A stretch of DNA of 64,000 bases from Ochotona curzoniae. Taxonomy: Eukaryota; Chordata; Mammalia; Lagomorpha; Ochotonidae. The stretch spans positions 9,920,001 through 9,984,000 of the forward strand of contig NW_024465751.1 of assembly GCF_017591425.1 (NCBI RefSeq), written 5' to 3'. Below are positions 33,886 through 44,812 of this stretch, in pieces. The notes below the pieces were generated by a model that saw nothing but the letters and a program-made list of their open reading frames with translations, searched no databases and had not been told where the DNA came from. A program made the translations under genes and the position numbers. Position 1 is the first letter of the stretch. Each line of letters begins with the position of its first letter.

Positions 33886-35390
33886 CTAAAATTGACAGAT
33901 AAAATTGTATGTATTTATTGTATCCAAATGACGTGTTGAAACACATAGTTAAGCACTCAAATATGTGTAATCTAGCCAATTAGCAAATGTATAGCTATCA
34001 TTTTTGTACACTCCTTCTGTGTTTTTCAAGAATGTAATAAATCTTCATTAGATGTAGTCCCCATGTTGTACAACAGATGTTTTAAACTCATTGCTCCTAT
34101 CTAATTGTAATTGCATATCTTTAGAACAATATCTCCCTACTTATTTGCCAGCCTCTCCCTCCATCTCTACCCCAGGCTCTGGTAATTACCATTCTACTCT
34201 CTACTTGTATAAAATTAACTTCTGTAGATTCTGCATGTGAATGACGCAATATTATATTTGTCTTTCTGTGCTTGGATTATTTCTCTTATCATACTTTTTT
34301 TTTATAGGCTCATTGGATATTGTTGTAAATGCCATGCTTTGTTCATTTTGATGACTGAATTGTGTGTATACATCATATTTTTAATACATTCATTTGTTCA
34401 AGGATACTTAGGTTTATTCTTTATCTTGGCTAATGTGAATAATGCTGAAATGAAGTTCAGAGTTCAGACATTGCTTGACACAATGATTCTACTTCCTCTA
34501 GGTGTATATCCGATAGTGGGACTTCTGGATCATATGATAATTCCATTTTTCTTAAAAGATTTATTTATTTGAAAGGTACGGTTACAGGAGGAGAGAAGGA
34601 GTGACAGAGAAAGCATCCATCTGCTGGTTCCCTCCCTAAATGGCCACAATGGCTAGCGCTGGGCTAAAGAGAAGTGACCAGTCTGGAATTTCTTTTAGGT
34701 CGCCCTCCATCCCCTTCTGCTCCTTTTCCAGGAGCATTAGTAGGAATCCAGATCAGAAGTAGAGCAAGTGGGGCTCAACCAGCACACATCTAGGATACTG
34801 GCACACACTTGCTAGCTGTGCACCAAGGCATCCAGTAGTTCTATTTTTTGTGTTTTGAAAAACCTGGCTTTTTGTATGGCTATACTAATTTACACTTCAC
34901 CCAACAGTGTGTGTTCTTCTCAACACTTGCGATATTCTTCTTCAATAATAACCATTGTAACAGGCATGATCAGTGAACATTTTTTCATACATCTGTTGAT
35001 CATTTATTTTTCTGAGACATGCCTTTTTAATTGTATGTATGTATGTATGTATGTATTTTGCCCATTAAAAATTAGGTTGTTTATTCTCCTGCTTTTGAGT
35101 TATTTGGATTCCTTCTATATTTTGGAAACAAGTTGATATGTAATTTACAAATATTTTCTCCCATTCTATTAGTTGCCTCCTCACTCTATTAAGTCTGCAG
35201 AAACTTTTTAGTTTGATGTAATCCCAATTGTTTAGTTGCTTGTGCTTTTGAAGCTACATCCAAAACAGTTATTTTCCAAGCCAATCCCTACAAATCTTTT
35301 TTCTTAATGTTATTTTTTTATGCATTTCATAGTTTCAGATGTTACATTAAATCTTTAATCCATCTAACTGTACTTCTGTAAATGATGAGA
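33886..35390 (-). mobile_element. LINE-1 3' half, antisense, interrupted by a SINE
   Basis: Reading right to left on the minus strand: ORF2 end blocks (around 35,140-35,360), the block that encodes the L1 'YDPxxPxxGxYP' end (complement of 34,500-34,545), and an L1MA/MB-like 3' UTR down to 33,886. The SINE at 34,551-34,842 splits it. A (TATG)6 tract lies at 35,033-35,056. Confidence 0.85.
34551..34842 (-). repeat. CSINE, antisense, inside LINE-1
   Basis: Tail 'aaaagatttatttatttgaa', 'catccatctgctggttccct', 'aggagcattagtaggaatcc' and an end block 'ctgtgcaccaaggcatccag'. L1 sequence resumes on both sides. Confidence 0.85.
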
Positions 35391-35394
35391 GGCA

Positions 35395-35890
35395 TCTTAA
35401 TTGCTAAGCTAAATGTCTGTTCCTTCTTCATCACTTTGAATACATCATCCCACTCTCTCCTGTCCTTTAAGATTTCTGCTGAGAAATCTGCTTCCAGGAA
35501 TGCTGAAACTCCCTTTGATCTAATTTACCATTTGTCTCCTGGTTTTAGAATTTTCTCTTTGTCTTTGCTATTGTCACGAGACAGGCTTATTTCACTCACT
35601 TGAACCTGTTGGAGATATTTGACCTTCCTGCACCTAAATACTTTTATTTGGGAAGTGTACTACTATCATTCTTTTAAATAACTTTGCTATTTTTTCTGAT
35701 ACATGTAACAGACATTTTATTTGATGTTTTAGAAACATTTTCCCCCCTATTTTCAATGTATTTAATACTTAACAAGTTGATCAGGTCAGTACATTTTCTC
35801 TTTTCCGTTCTGCAACATCACACACCCAAAAATAAATCAATGATAATCTTTGATAGTCTCTTGATATTCAGCTAAACTCTAATTTACTTT
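35395..35890 (-). mobile_element. Old LINE-1 (L1M) internal/5' remnants, antisense
   Basis: 'gatttctgctgagaaatctg' and 'agaattttctctttgtcttt' are typical of antisense L1M 5'-region sequence. Strongly decayed. Confidence 0.45.
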
Positions 35891-35907
35891 AAAGCATTAA
35901 AAAGGTA

Positions 35908-36091
35908 CAACTGCTAACGTTCCTGGGAAAGAGAAGTACAAGAGCCCTGCACCTGTGTGGGAGACCTGGAGGTCGCTCAAAGTTCCTAGTTTTAGCCTGG
36001 CCCAGCCTTGGTTGTTATGGCCATGTGGAGTCACTCGGAGCATGTAAGATCTCTCTCTCCCTCTCGCTATTACCTTCTTTCAAATAATCTT
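35908..36091 (+). repeat. CSINE 3' part
   Basis: 'ccctgcacctgtgtgggaga', 'ggttgttatggccatgtgga' and 'aagatctctctctccctctc' in sense; the head is missing. Confidence 0.7.
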
Positions 36092-36263
36092 TATTTCACC
36101 ATATATAAGCTAAGCAAAAACTAAAAACAAATCAAAAGTGGCAATTTAGTGAAATTGAGTGTAGGAATACAGTCATTTGTCTTAGAAATCAAATTTACTT
36201 AAATGCATACTTTAAAATGTCTCAAGTACAGGAAATCCTCAGGTGTTCAATCCAGGGCATTTT

Positions 36264-36591
36264 TAAAAAGATTTATTTATTTTCATTGCAAAGTCAGTTA
36301 TACAGAGAGGAGGAGAGACAGAGAGGAAGATCCTCTGTCTGATGATTCACTTCTCAAGTGACCACAATTGCTGGAACTGTACTGATCTGAAGCCAGGAGC
36401 CTGGAACCTGCTCCGGGTCTCCCACGTGGGTGCAGAATCCCAACGCTTTGTATTGTTTTGGACTGCTTTCCCAGGGTACAACCAGGGAGCTGGATGGGAA
36501 GTGGAGCTGTTGGGATTAGAACCAGTGTCCATATAGGATCCTGGCGTGTTCAAGGAAAGGACTTTAGCCGCTAGGCCATCAAGCCTGGCCC
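36264..36591 (-). repeat. CSINE, antisense, with target-site duplication
   Basis: Complete antisense order from 'aaaagatttatttattttca' to 'ttagccgctaggccatcaag'. Flanks tcaatccagggcatttt (36,247-36,263) and tcaatccaggacatttt (36,592-36,608) differ at one base, a 17-bp TSD. Confidence 0.95.
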
Positions 36592-36609
36592 TCAATCCAG
36601 GACATTTTA

Positions 36610-38100
36610 AATTTGATTCTCCACCAAAAAAAGAGGTACAACAGTTTTTAATTGGAGATAAAATCAATCAATTGAATACTGAAAATCTTCCAAATATTTA
36701 AAAATCTGGGTAAGAATACATTATATACAAAGGAACTACTTAATTGCGAGACTTTCACAATTAATAACTATGAAGTATTTCTGATTACTCAAATCCTCAC
36801 GGACCTTGAAGCAGACAATGATTCTATGTCGACAATGACTTTAGCAATATAATCCTAAAATAACTTTTCATTTCTTCTGAAAGTGTCTGCTATATTGACT
36901 TCACACAACACATACACACAGAAAACTGGAAATAAGGCAAATATCTAACAGCTGTAAATAGTACATCAGAACTAACATACTACACTGTGTTTTTGTAAAC
37001 AACTAAATGTATATTAAAAAATGAGCAATAAGCTCAAATTGAATACATTAAGAATAAGATACCAACTGTATAAAGTTTAAAAATATGAAAGACTACACAT
37101 TATCTATAGATACATATATACACAGAAAGGGGATAAAAGAATGTTTAGAAAGAATCACATCAACTTGAACAGCAGTTAATTGTATGGAGAATGGACAAGA
37201 TGGAATCATACAAAAGGGGCTTAAAGTGTATTCACCATGTTCAACGTTACAAAAAAGATTGAAACAAATGTTATAATGTTAACATTGTTAAAGGTGCTTA
37301 CAAACACCCAGTATATTACTCTCTGTACTTTTAAATCGATGTATTTCATCATAAAAGTAAAAACATTCACAGAAGGAAAGGTTTGATCACTGCTATCATT
37401 TTTAGATCAAATAATTAGAGGCACTCTTAAAATGCAACAAAGATTTTCTTTACCAAGTAAGACAACATTAACAGAAAATGTTACATAGTTGGCAATGTAC
37501 ACAATCATGAAATAATGATTGCTGTAAAATATACAATTAAAGAATAGAATTTAAATACTTCTATTTCAAAAACTGGATTGTTCTTGTTGTTTGCTTTAAT
37601 GTGATGCATAATAAAAGGTTTAGTGCACAGCACATAAAAGAGATATGGCCAATCTGTATCTAAATAAAACTGAAGAATACATCATATTCTAATATAAAAC
37701 AGCAGTGGCTAACTCAAAGATGTCAATATATGACTGAGAATACAAAACGTTTCGCTTTTCACTGAACCCTTTAATCTGCAATGCACAAAGTCTGCAACTG
37801 CGTTTACCAAATTTTCTTGTCAGGAGTGGTTCCCCATCTTAGATGAAAACTTCCTTGCTCACAGATGAAGTCTTTCAAAATAAAGAGAAACAATGAATTG
37901 CCTGTTGTTTCTGACATGCAGTGCTTGGATTTATCTTTAATTCCAAAAGTAGCGGGCTCCACTCCGTTGGACTCTACTCCAATCAGCAGCGACATCCCTT
38001 TGACTTGGTTCAGAGTATACAGCTACACTCATAGTTACCGTCCCCCTCTGCTCCAGCCTCACACTTCATCAGCTTCCCTCATTCCGGAGGCGCCTGAGGG
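36610..38100 (-). pseudogene. Possible retrocopy: coding tail plus long AT-rich 3' UTR (identity unknown)
   Basis: On the minus strand 38,100-37,800 is GC-richer and has an open frame (37,995-37,804) ending in ...RWGTTPDKKIW and a stop. It passes abruptly into about 1.2 kb of AT-rich DNA with ATTTA-like and TGTAT words, as in a vertebrate 3' UTR. I do not recognise the protein. It could also be a true last exon or a unique AT-rich stretch. No poly(A) tract or TSD was identified. Confidence 0.25.
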
Positions 38101-38370
38101 CAGCATGACTCTAAAGTATGGACAACCAGGAGGGTGACAGGAGCCACCCAGACTCCGCTCATAGCCCCCATTACCTTTCAATTCACCCCGCATACCTCCC
38201 TTCCCTCCCCACCTCCCAGCTTGCTCCCTCTCCTGGCTCCATGGTAACTACCACAAATTTGCCATCTTGTAAACTGACTCTCAACTTTGCTACTTTAAAA
38301 AAAAAAAAAAAACTTCTTCAATTTCAATGGTTCATGAATTTTCTCTTTTGATGCTGTCCCATAAACATAT
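38101..38370. other. Unassigned C-rich then A-rich sequence
   Basis: C-rich to about 38,250, then an A run at 38,297-38,312. No gene or known repeat. Confidence 0.3.
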
Positions 38371-38490
38371 TTTAAAAATATTTATTTATTTATTTATTTA
38401 GGAAAGGTAGATTTACAGAGAGAAGGAGAGATAGAGAAAGATCTTTGTCTGCTGGTTCACTCCCCAAGTGCAATAGCCAAAGCTGAGCCT
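38371..38490 (-). repeat. CSINE 3' end, antisense, truncated
   Basis: 'tttatttatttatttaggaa', 'ctttgtctgctggttcactc' and 'aatagccaaagctgagcc', then an abrupt change to L1. The 5' two-thirds is missing. Confidence 0.8.
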
Positions 38491-40470
38491 ATATATGCTT
38501 TCAAATCCCCTGTCTCTATGTTCACAAAATTCTCTGCTATATCAAATATGCTGTTTATAGCTTCATATTGCATTTTTATCTCATTCATTGTATTTTTCAG
38601 CTCCATGATTTTTCCAAGTATTTCTGACCTCTTAAATTTCTTTGACATGTTTCCGAATTATTTCTCTATGTTTTCTTAGAGTTCACTGAGTTTCCTTAAA
38701 ATATCTATTTTGAACTCATTGTTAGGCAGTTCCTATCTCCATTTCTTTAGAGTCAGTTCCTGGCACCTTCTTTTGTCCAGTTTATGAGGTTATGCATCCA
38801 GTTGTTTCTCATTGCTGTGACTGTGTATTGGTACCTGTGCTCTGAAGAAGCAGGTTTTTATTGCAATCTTTACAATCTGGCCCCCACTCCCTCCTCCAGA
38901 ACATTCTCCAATAGTCAGCCTATCCAGATATTCCGAGCAGATCATCTGTGGATCTGTGGATCCTAAGCTATGAGTGCTCTAATTGCAATGCCAGCTGGTA
39001 ACTTAAACTTAAGATCTGTGCAGGCACAGCCTGTGGCCAGAGATCTATTACTGTTGTGGCTGGCACAGTGTGGAGGCTCCTGAACTGGCTGCCACAATTT
39101 CTCTTTTCTCTGAGTTTTCTTTCAGCCCTGTCTTTATTCTCTCTGAGATTCTAGTAGCACAAATATTAAATCTTTTAGTGACATTCTGCAGGCCCTTGGT
39201 TATGCCCATAATGATCATTTTTAAACTAAAATTTTTACTTATTTGAAAAGGATGCAGGAAGAGGGCAAGTGAGGACAGCGAGAACAAGCGTGGACGTCTG
39301 CTGGCTCACCCCTCAAGTTGCTGCAGCGGCTGGGGCTGAGCTAGGGCATGGAGTCAGGTCTGGAAACCTGTTTCAGATCTCCCATGTGGGTGACTGCGCC
39401 ATTACTGCAGTCTCCACAGGTCTGCATTGGCAGAATGCTGCTGCTGAGAGCCACAGTCAAAAACTCATTCCAGGCTTCCCAGGTAGGATGTGGGTGTCTT
39501 AATCATGAGGCCAAATGCCCACTGCTTGTATTGGTTTTTTCAATCTAGTTTCTCTCTTGTTCAGATGGCAAAATCCCCCAATTTTCTGATTCTTTCCTCT
39601 GTGTCATCATTATATTGTTGAGTCCACCCACTGGAATTTTATTTTGATGACTGTGTTTTTTAGTTTTAAAGATTTTATTTTTATTTTCTTTACATTTTAT
39701 GTAGACATTTGTTGAGATCTTCTATTTCTTTACCGAGGCATTAAAATGTTATTGAGAACATGCTAAGAATTGTTCCTTGAAGTCTTTTTTTAAAAAAACC
39801 ACAGGTACTTGAAACATTTTGTCAGATAATTCTAACATAATTCTGTTATGTTGGTATTGGCATGTATCAGCAATGTTTTTCATTCAGATATGATATTCCT
39901 CCTTCTTAGAAAGAAAAGTAATTTTTTGGTTGAAACATTTTTACTCAACGTTATCAGATTCTGGATCTTATTTAAACCATCTGTTTTAGCTGGCTTTCCA
40001 TGACACCGTTTTGGCAAGGTAAATGAGAAGAACCATGGCTTGTTTCTGCCAGATGCGAATACACGTCCAGCTTCTCCATATGGACTGAGCTGATTCCTGA
40101 AGGGAAGATCATGAGTGCGGGTGAGGGTAGGCTTTCACAGTCCCCGTGTGACCTCCACTGACATCGTGATGAGGATGACCTTGTTAATGATGGGCTTTGA
40201 TGGGACTCAGCTCTGCTGGGTCTCATGCCACTCCAGTGGGAGGAGGGTGACCTCTTAGTACTTCTGAGTGAAGGTCCCAGATGCCGAGTGAAGGGGGAAA
40301 TCCAGGCTCTCCAGATGTCTCGGCTGAACTGATTATAGTGAAATCTTAGCTTCTTCTCTGCCTTTTCTGATACCACCATTATTGTAGCTGATCAGGGGTG
40401 GAATTCTCAGCTCCTTTCTCAGACCTGGCTGGACCACCTTCCCCCTGCCCCCATCCCTGTTGTGTTTTGT
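38491..40470 (-). mobile_element. Old LINE-1 (L1M) 5'-region remnants, antisense, split by a SINE
   Basis: 'tcagctccatgatttttcca', 'gagttcactgagtttcctta', 'ttttgaactcattgttaggc' and 'agtcagttcctggcaccttc' are characteristic of antisense L1M 5' sequence. Similar but weaker words continue beyond the SINE (39,222-39,527) to about 39,780. 39,800-40,470 is a weak call. Confidence 0.55.
39222..39527 (-). repeat. CSINE-related SINE, antisense
   Basis: 'tttttacttatttgaaaagg', 'gtctgctggctcacccctca', 'agatctcccatgtgggtgac' and 'taggatgtgggtgtcttaat' then 'catgaggccaaatgcccact'. Confidence 0.8.
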
Positions 40471-40770
40471 TGGAATGTAGATGTTACAGTGTAAGTTTCC
40501 TTTCTTGAAAGGATTGCTCCTTTTCTGGTTCTTTGGCTGGAGAGAGCATGCTTTCATTGAGTTTTGCTGGGGATTTTTTCCTGTTCTTAGTAGTGTTTTC
40601 AAGTTATTGGCTCCTAAAGCTCCAAGTCTGAGGTGTATGAGGCAAAAGAAAAGGAAGAAAAGGAAGTCATTGTTGTCGGGTTATTCCTTTGGTTCCAAGG
40701 TTCCTAACCTTGCATTTTCCCTGTCTCCACCAGCCAGAATCTTTTGAATTCTCTCTCTCTCTCTTGCATA
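40471..40770. other. Unassigned sequence
   Basis: No gene or named repeat recognised. Confidence 0.3.
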
Positions 40771-40773
40771 TAA

Positions 40774-41535
40774 TGCTACTATAGTTTGGAAGGTTTTTTT
40801 AGTGCAGAGTGAATTCTTAGTATCCCAGTTTTTATTCCCAGGGTGGAGGAACCATTAGGATACGGTCCCTAGTGGGAAGTCCTTAAATCATTGGGGGCCT
40901 GGCCTCAGAAGGTATATATTTTTTAAAGATTTACTAATTTTTTATTGGAAAGGCAGGTATACAGAGAGAAGGAGCTACAGAGAGGAAGATTATCTACGTG
41001 CTGCTTCACTCCCCAGTTGGTCACAATGGCCAGAGCTGAGCTGAGCTGAAGGCAGGAGCCAGGTCTGGGTCTCTCACACAGGTGCAAAGTCCCAACACTT
41101 TGGGTGATCTTCTACTGCTTTCCTAGGCAACAAGCAGGGAGCTGATAGGGAAGTGGAGCAGCCGGAACACCAACTGGCACCCATTCAGGATCTTGGTGCA
41201 TGCAAGGTGAGGGTTGTAGTTAGCAGACTATCACTCCGGGTCCTCAAAAAGTATTTGTTAAATAACCTCTTGGATTTTGTGGGAGGGTTGTATAAAAGCC
41301 CAAGTATGGGCTAAATTTTTCTCTCTCATCATGTGAGAATGACAGAATGCATGCCTGCTCACCGTATGAGCTGCTCTCTTTATGCATCTGTGATTATTCC
41401 CACTGGAGGCCAAGGCTGAAGGGGGTTTCCCCAGTCTTGTACTTAAACCTCCAAAAATGTGAGCACTGTGAACTTCTCCTTATAAACTTAGTTGCCTCAG
41501 TATTTTGTTGTAGTAAAAAAAACTGACCTAAACAA
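40774..41535 (+). mobile_element. MaLR LTR (MST/THE1-type), split by a SINE
   Basis: 5' piece 40,774-40,915 ('ctatagtttggaaggttttt', 'aggaaccattaggatacggt'). 3' piece 41,247-41,535 ('ggaggccaaggctgaagggg', 'aaaaatgtgagcactgtgaa', 'agttgcctcagtattttgtt'). The order fits one LTR interrupted by the CSINE. Confidence 0.65.
40916..41246 (-). repeat. CSINE, antisense, inside an LTR
   Basis: 'tttttaaagatttactaatt', 'gctgcttcactccccagttg', 'aacaagcagggagctgatag' and 'gttagcagactatcactccg' in antisense order. LTR sequence continues on both sides. Confidence 0.9.
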
Positions 41536-41689
41536 ATGGCCAAGGCATTTTAGTTGTATCTGCAGGCAGAAATCCTAACTGTTGGTATTTTAGAGCTCTT
41601 TCTCTTGGATTGTCATAAGCATATTGAGCTTCTAAGATGGTTTTCTACTATTGTTGCTTATAAAGGATATGCAGTGATATTTACAAAGG

Positions 41690-41880
41690 GAGCTACCCTA
41701 TGAAAGCATATCTTTACGGAAATATTTGCTTTTAGTATACCAAAGGTCTCCATATACTTGTAATTCACTTGCCTTTTGAGAAACAAAGGGAACATTTCAA
41801 TTAGCACTGACACGGGGGTTCCACACTTAATTCTATACCTTTTTCATAAAAGTGTTTCATGAAAGTTTGCACGAGTGAAA
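41690..41880. mobile_element. Possible MITE-like repeat
   Basis: Words such as 'tttttcataaaagtgtttca' and 'tgaaagtttgcacgag' echo the unnamed element of 21,590-21,810. Weak call. Confidence 0.2.
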
Positions 41881-41975
41881 AGGCACTGAAGAGGGAGTCA
41901 GTGTGTGCTATGTGCTCTTGGGCCATCCATTTCAACTTTGTGGCCTCAGATTCCCTGCCTTAAGCTCAGGGAAGA
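41881..41975 (+). repeat. MIR fragment
   Basis: 'gtgctcttgggccatccatt' and 'aactttgtggcctcagattc' then 'cctgccttaa' follow the MIR core in sense. Confidence 0.45.
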
Positions 41976-42735
41976 CAGAGACGGACCAGATCAGGGCTTT
42001 CACGCTTTGCCCTGGTAGGTAGCCCCAGTTTGGGCTTGCCACAGCAGGAACATTGGCCTTATTAGTTACTAGCTACTGTTCTGGTAAGTGACTTACCTCA
42101 GAGAGGAAACTCCGTGTTGCTGTGGGATGTGTGCCCCACAGCAGGAAGGGAGTCATGCAGGCTCAGCACAGTCCTGGGGGTTCTCTGAGGCCCCAGGCCC
42201 TGCCTGAGTGAAATGATCACCAGGACTTAGAAATACCAGCTGCATTTTGTTGTAGATTCTGAGTAAAACACGTTCTCCTGGCCGAAGGCTCTGTGTGCGG
42301 GCTCTCTGAGCACAGATGGCATTTGTTTCATATGGCCAGTGGAGGCTCCCCGAACCACTATTGTGGACAGGAAACCTGTTGTTGGTTCAGCTGAAACTTT
42401 CCAACCACACTCCTCTCCCCTCCCTCCAGTTGTGAGACACTTAATTTAAAAACAAAACAAAACAGCAACAAAAAAACTTCTTTGTTCCCAAGAGTTTTGG
42501 AGCATTTAGCATGTTCACATTCCCTGTAACACCACGTCTCCTCTTCTCTGTCACAAGATGCAGTTTGTCAACACAAGTTCACTAGACAGGAATTGGAATT
42601 AAGCTCCATTGTTGGGAGCACTTGAGAAGGAGGATTTGATGTTTTCTCCATCCACCCAGTGGACTGTGGACTCTCCTTATTCTGCTTTAGGGACTTTACT
42701 GTGGCCTCAATTGAGAGCAGAGGTTTAGGGTCATG
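41976..42735. other. Unassigned sequence
   Basis: No gene or named repeat recognised. An A/C-rich simple stretch lies at about 42,448-42,478. Confidence 0.3.
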
Positions 42736-42739
42736 CAAT

Positions 42740-43180
42740 CTGAGTATGAGCCATGACCCTGACATTTCCTGGGGACCCTGTGGTGAGTACTTTCCACACT
42801 TAAACTCTGTTTTCTTGAGAGCTTGTTTGGAGGTTCTAGCAGGGGAGCGCAGCTACTCGTATACCCTTGACCGAAGACCGGTCCTCCTCTAGCGGAGATG
42901 GTCGTCCTCTTCGACCGAGCGCGCAGCTTCGGGAGGGACGCACATGGAGCGGTGAGGGAGGAAGGGGACACCCGCCTAGCCAGCCAGATCAGCCGAATCA
43001 ACCCTGGCGATCAATGGGGTGACAGATGCCGCAGCCAGATCGCCCTCACATCCCAAACTCTGTTTTCTATGAGAAAGATAGGAATGATAGTATCAACCAA
43101 CGCCAACTCACAGGGTTGTTGAGAAGGTTATGTGGAGGGCCATGTCACTCAATAAGTGATAGCACTGGTTCTCACTGTTG
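42740..43180 (+). repeat. MIR, interrupted by a 7SK retropseudogene
   Basis: Left part ends 'acttaaactctgttttct'. Right part continues 'atgagaaagataggaatgat', 'ctcacagggttgttgagaag' and 'tcactcaataagtgatag'. Joined across the insertion they read as a MIR core in sense. Confidence 0.6.
42816..43053 (-). pseudogene. 7SK snRNA retropseudogene, 3'-truncated and tailless
   Basis: 7SK is the RNA Pol III scaffold that holds P-TEFb inactive. The minus strand starts exactly at the mature 5' end (GGATGTGAGGGCGATCTGGC), runs with few changes through the 5' hairpin and the region ending 'AACAAGCTCTCA', then stops, missing roughly the last 90 of about 330 nt. The flanks are identical copies of aaactctgttttct (42,802-42,815 and 43,055-43,068). 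No A tail separates the RNA end from the TSD. The truncated 3' end, and the MIR rather than a Pol III promoter (PSE/TATA) upstream, mark it as a retrocopy. Confidence 0.96.
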
Positions 43181-43426
43181 TTGACATTATGTCTAATTTC
43201 TGTTTTTGAACCAGTTGATCAAGCCCATATTGCTTGGTTCAGTTTTATATGGAAAAACGATTTGATATAATGTCTGAAAGCTGGATAAAACCTAAGCTTT
43301 GCATCTAAGCTGGTGACTGCCAGTCTAGAACCCAGAGGGTGTCCTGAGTACTGAGCTACTTGAGAGTTACCTGAAGGTTACAGAAGAACCCTTTTGGGAA
43401 TCTTAATGTGCCCTTGATAAGACTGC

Positions 43427-43430
<4 letters not shown>

Positions 43431-43491
<61 letters not shown>

Positions 43492-43512
43492 AAGAGAGAA
43501 AGAGAGAGAGAA
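43431..43512. repeat. (TG)n(AG)n compound microsatellite
   Basis: About 42 bp of TG followed directly by about 40 bp of AG with single A interruptions. Confidence 0.97.
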
Positions 43513-43724
43513 TGGTGGGATGTTGGCACAGCATGTTGAGGAACAAAGATGGAAGTCACACATAACTTGAGAAAACAACGGATGGATCATTACGTAATCA
43601 TGCTGTTTTGTAGAAAAAGTATTGTCTATAATACTGAGACTGGGGATCTGCATGTTGTTACCAAATGACCCCCAGCTTTTGTTTTTCCCCAAGGGCTAGA
43701 AAAGATAGATGGTAAAGTGCGGTG

Positions 43725-43935
43725 GTTAGGTCCAGGAGCTCTCGGTCAAATCTGGAGGCAACCATGAGTTACACTGCTTCAGGCAAGTTGTTCAACCCTC
43801 TATGCCTCTTTATCTCCAACTGTAAAACAGGAGGCAGCTAAACAAAAGTTTGTAGGTTGATATCAAGGGTTAAACAAATCAATTTCCATGAAGAACTTAA
43901 AGTAATGCCTAGCACTTAGCAGGTGCCTATTTTGT
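43725..43935 (+). repeat. MIR SINE
   Basis: 'gcttcaggcaagttgttcaa', 'ccctctatgcctctttatct', 'ccaactgtaaaacaggaggc' and 'atgcctagcacttagcaggt' follow MIR in sense. Confidence 0.7.
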
Positions 43936-43939
43936 GTTA

Positions 43940-44355
43940 CTTACCATTTTTGGATAACATTGGTGTTTTACCTTTTCCATAGGTGTTACTCTCACGTGAA
44001 TTTTCTTGCTTCTGCCTACCATGCTCTACCGACATGGGCTGGCTGTGTAGGTACAGTGGTGGATGTTATGCTTGCCTGGGGCCTGCCGTGATGAGGTTAG
44101 GGGAGGACGGCAGTAGCCTAAGAGTGCTTCTTGATGCTCTAGGACTTCTATTTACACACAATATCACGGGCTTTCCTGGCATCACAGAACTGTGATGCCC
44201 TCAGCCCATCAGTCACCTGGAGGCCGAGAGCATCTGCTCTTATAATAGATCCAGAAAGTAGAATGTTGGAGCTGATGTCAAAACCAAATCTAGTGCATAG
44301 CAGTTGTCACCATCGTGTTCCATGTAGAAAATAGTCCAATGGGCCAAAATTTGTC
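43940..44355. other. Unassigned sequence
   Basis: No gene or named repeat recognised. Confidence 0.3.
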
Positions 44356-44357
44356 AT

Positions 44358-44456
44358 CTTCCTTCCTTCCTTCCTTCCTTCCTTCCTTCCTTCCTTCCTT
44401 CCTTCCTTCCTTCCTTCTTTCCTTCTTTCCTTCTTTCCTTCCATCCTTCTTTCTTT

Positions 44457-44548
<92 letters not shown>

Positions 44549-44550
44549 TC
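44358..44550. repeat. (CCTT)n(CTTT)n tetranucleotide microsatellite
   Basis: 193 bp: CCTT units, a mixed transition (ctttccttctttcc), then about 24 CTTT units. It replaces the tail of the adjoining antisense SINE. Long enough to be highly variable. Confidence 0.97.
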
Positions 44551-44682
44551 ATTGACTGCTTTCCCAGGCCACAGGCAAGGAGCTCGCTGAAAAACAGAGC
44601 TGCCAGAACATGAGCCAGTGCCCATTTGGGATCCCAGCATGTGCAAGGTAAGAACTTTACTCACTACTGTGCCAAGTCCCAT
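44551..44682 (-). repeat. CSINE 5' part, antisense
   Basis: 'actgctttcccaggccacag', 'gccagtgcccatttgggatc' then 'ccagcatgtgcaagg' and 'actgtgccaagtccc'. The 3' part is displaced by the tetranucleotide tract. Confidence 0.8.
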
Positions 44683-44812
44683 CTCTAAGTTTTCAAAAAA
44701 CATTTTCACAGAATCTTCTTCCAAGCCTTTTCTCTCTAATTTCCACTGTAATTTTTTACATCTTCTAACTGCCTGTCCCTTTGTGTACCTTTGGATATTC
44801 CTAATCATTTTT

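Noticed and set aside
34237..34572. 111-codon plus-strand hydrophobic frame (apparent membrane protein)
   Set aside because: It is the antisense of a LINE-1 3' region, where T-rich DNA encodes Leu/Ile/Phe runs by chance.
42816..43053. A functional 7SK gene
   Set aside because: 3'-truncated by about 90 nt, flanked by TSDs, and the DNA just upstream is MIR rather than a Pol III type 3 promoter.
44290..44808. Minus-strand frame with long Lys/Glu/Arg repeats
   Set aside because: It is a translation of the (CCTT)n(CTTT)n microsatellite and adjoining SINE.
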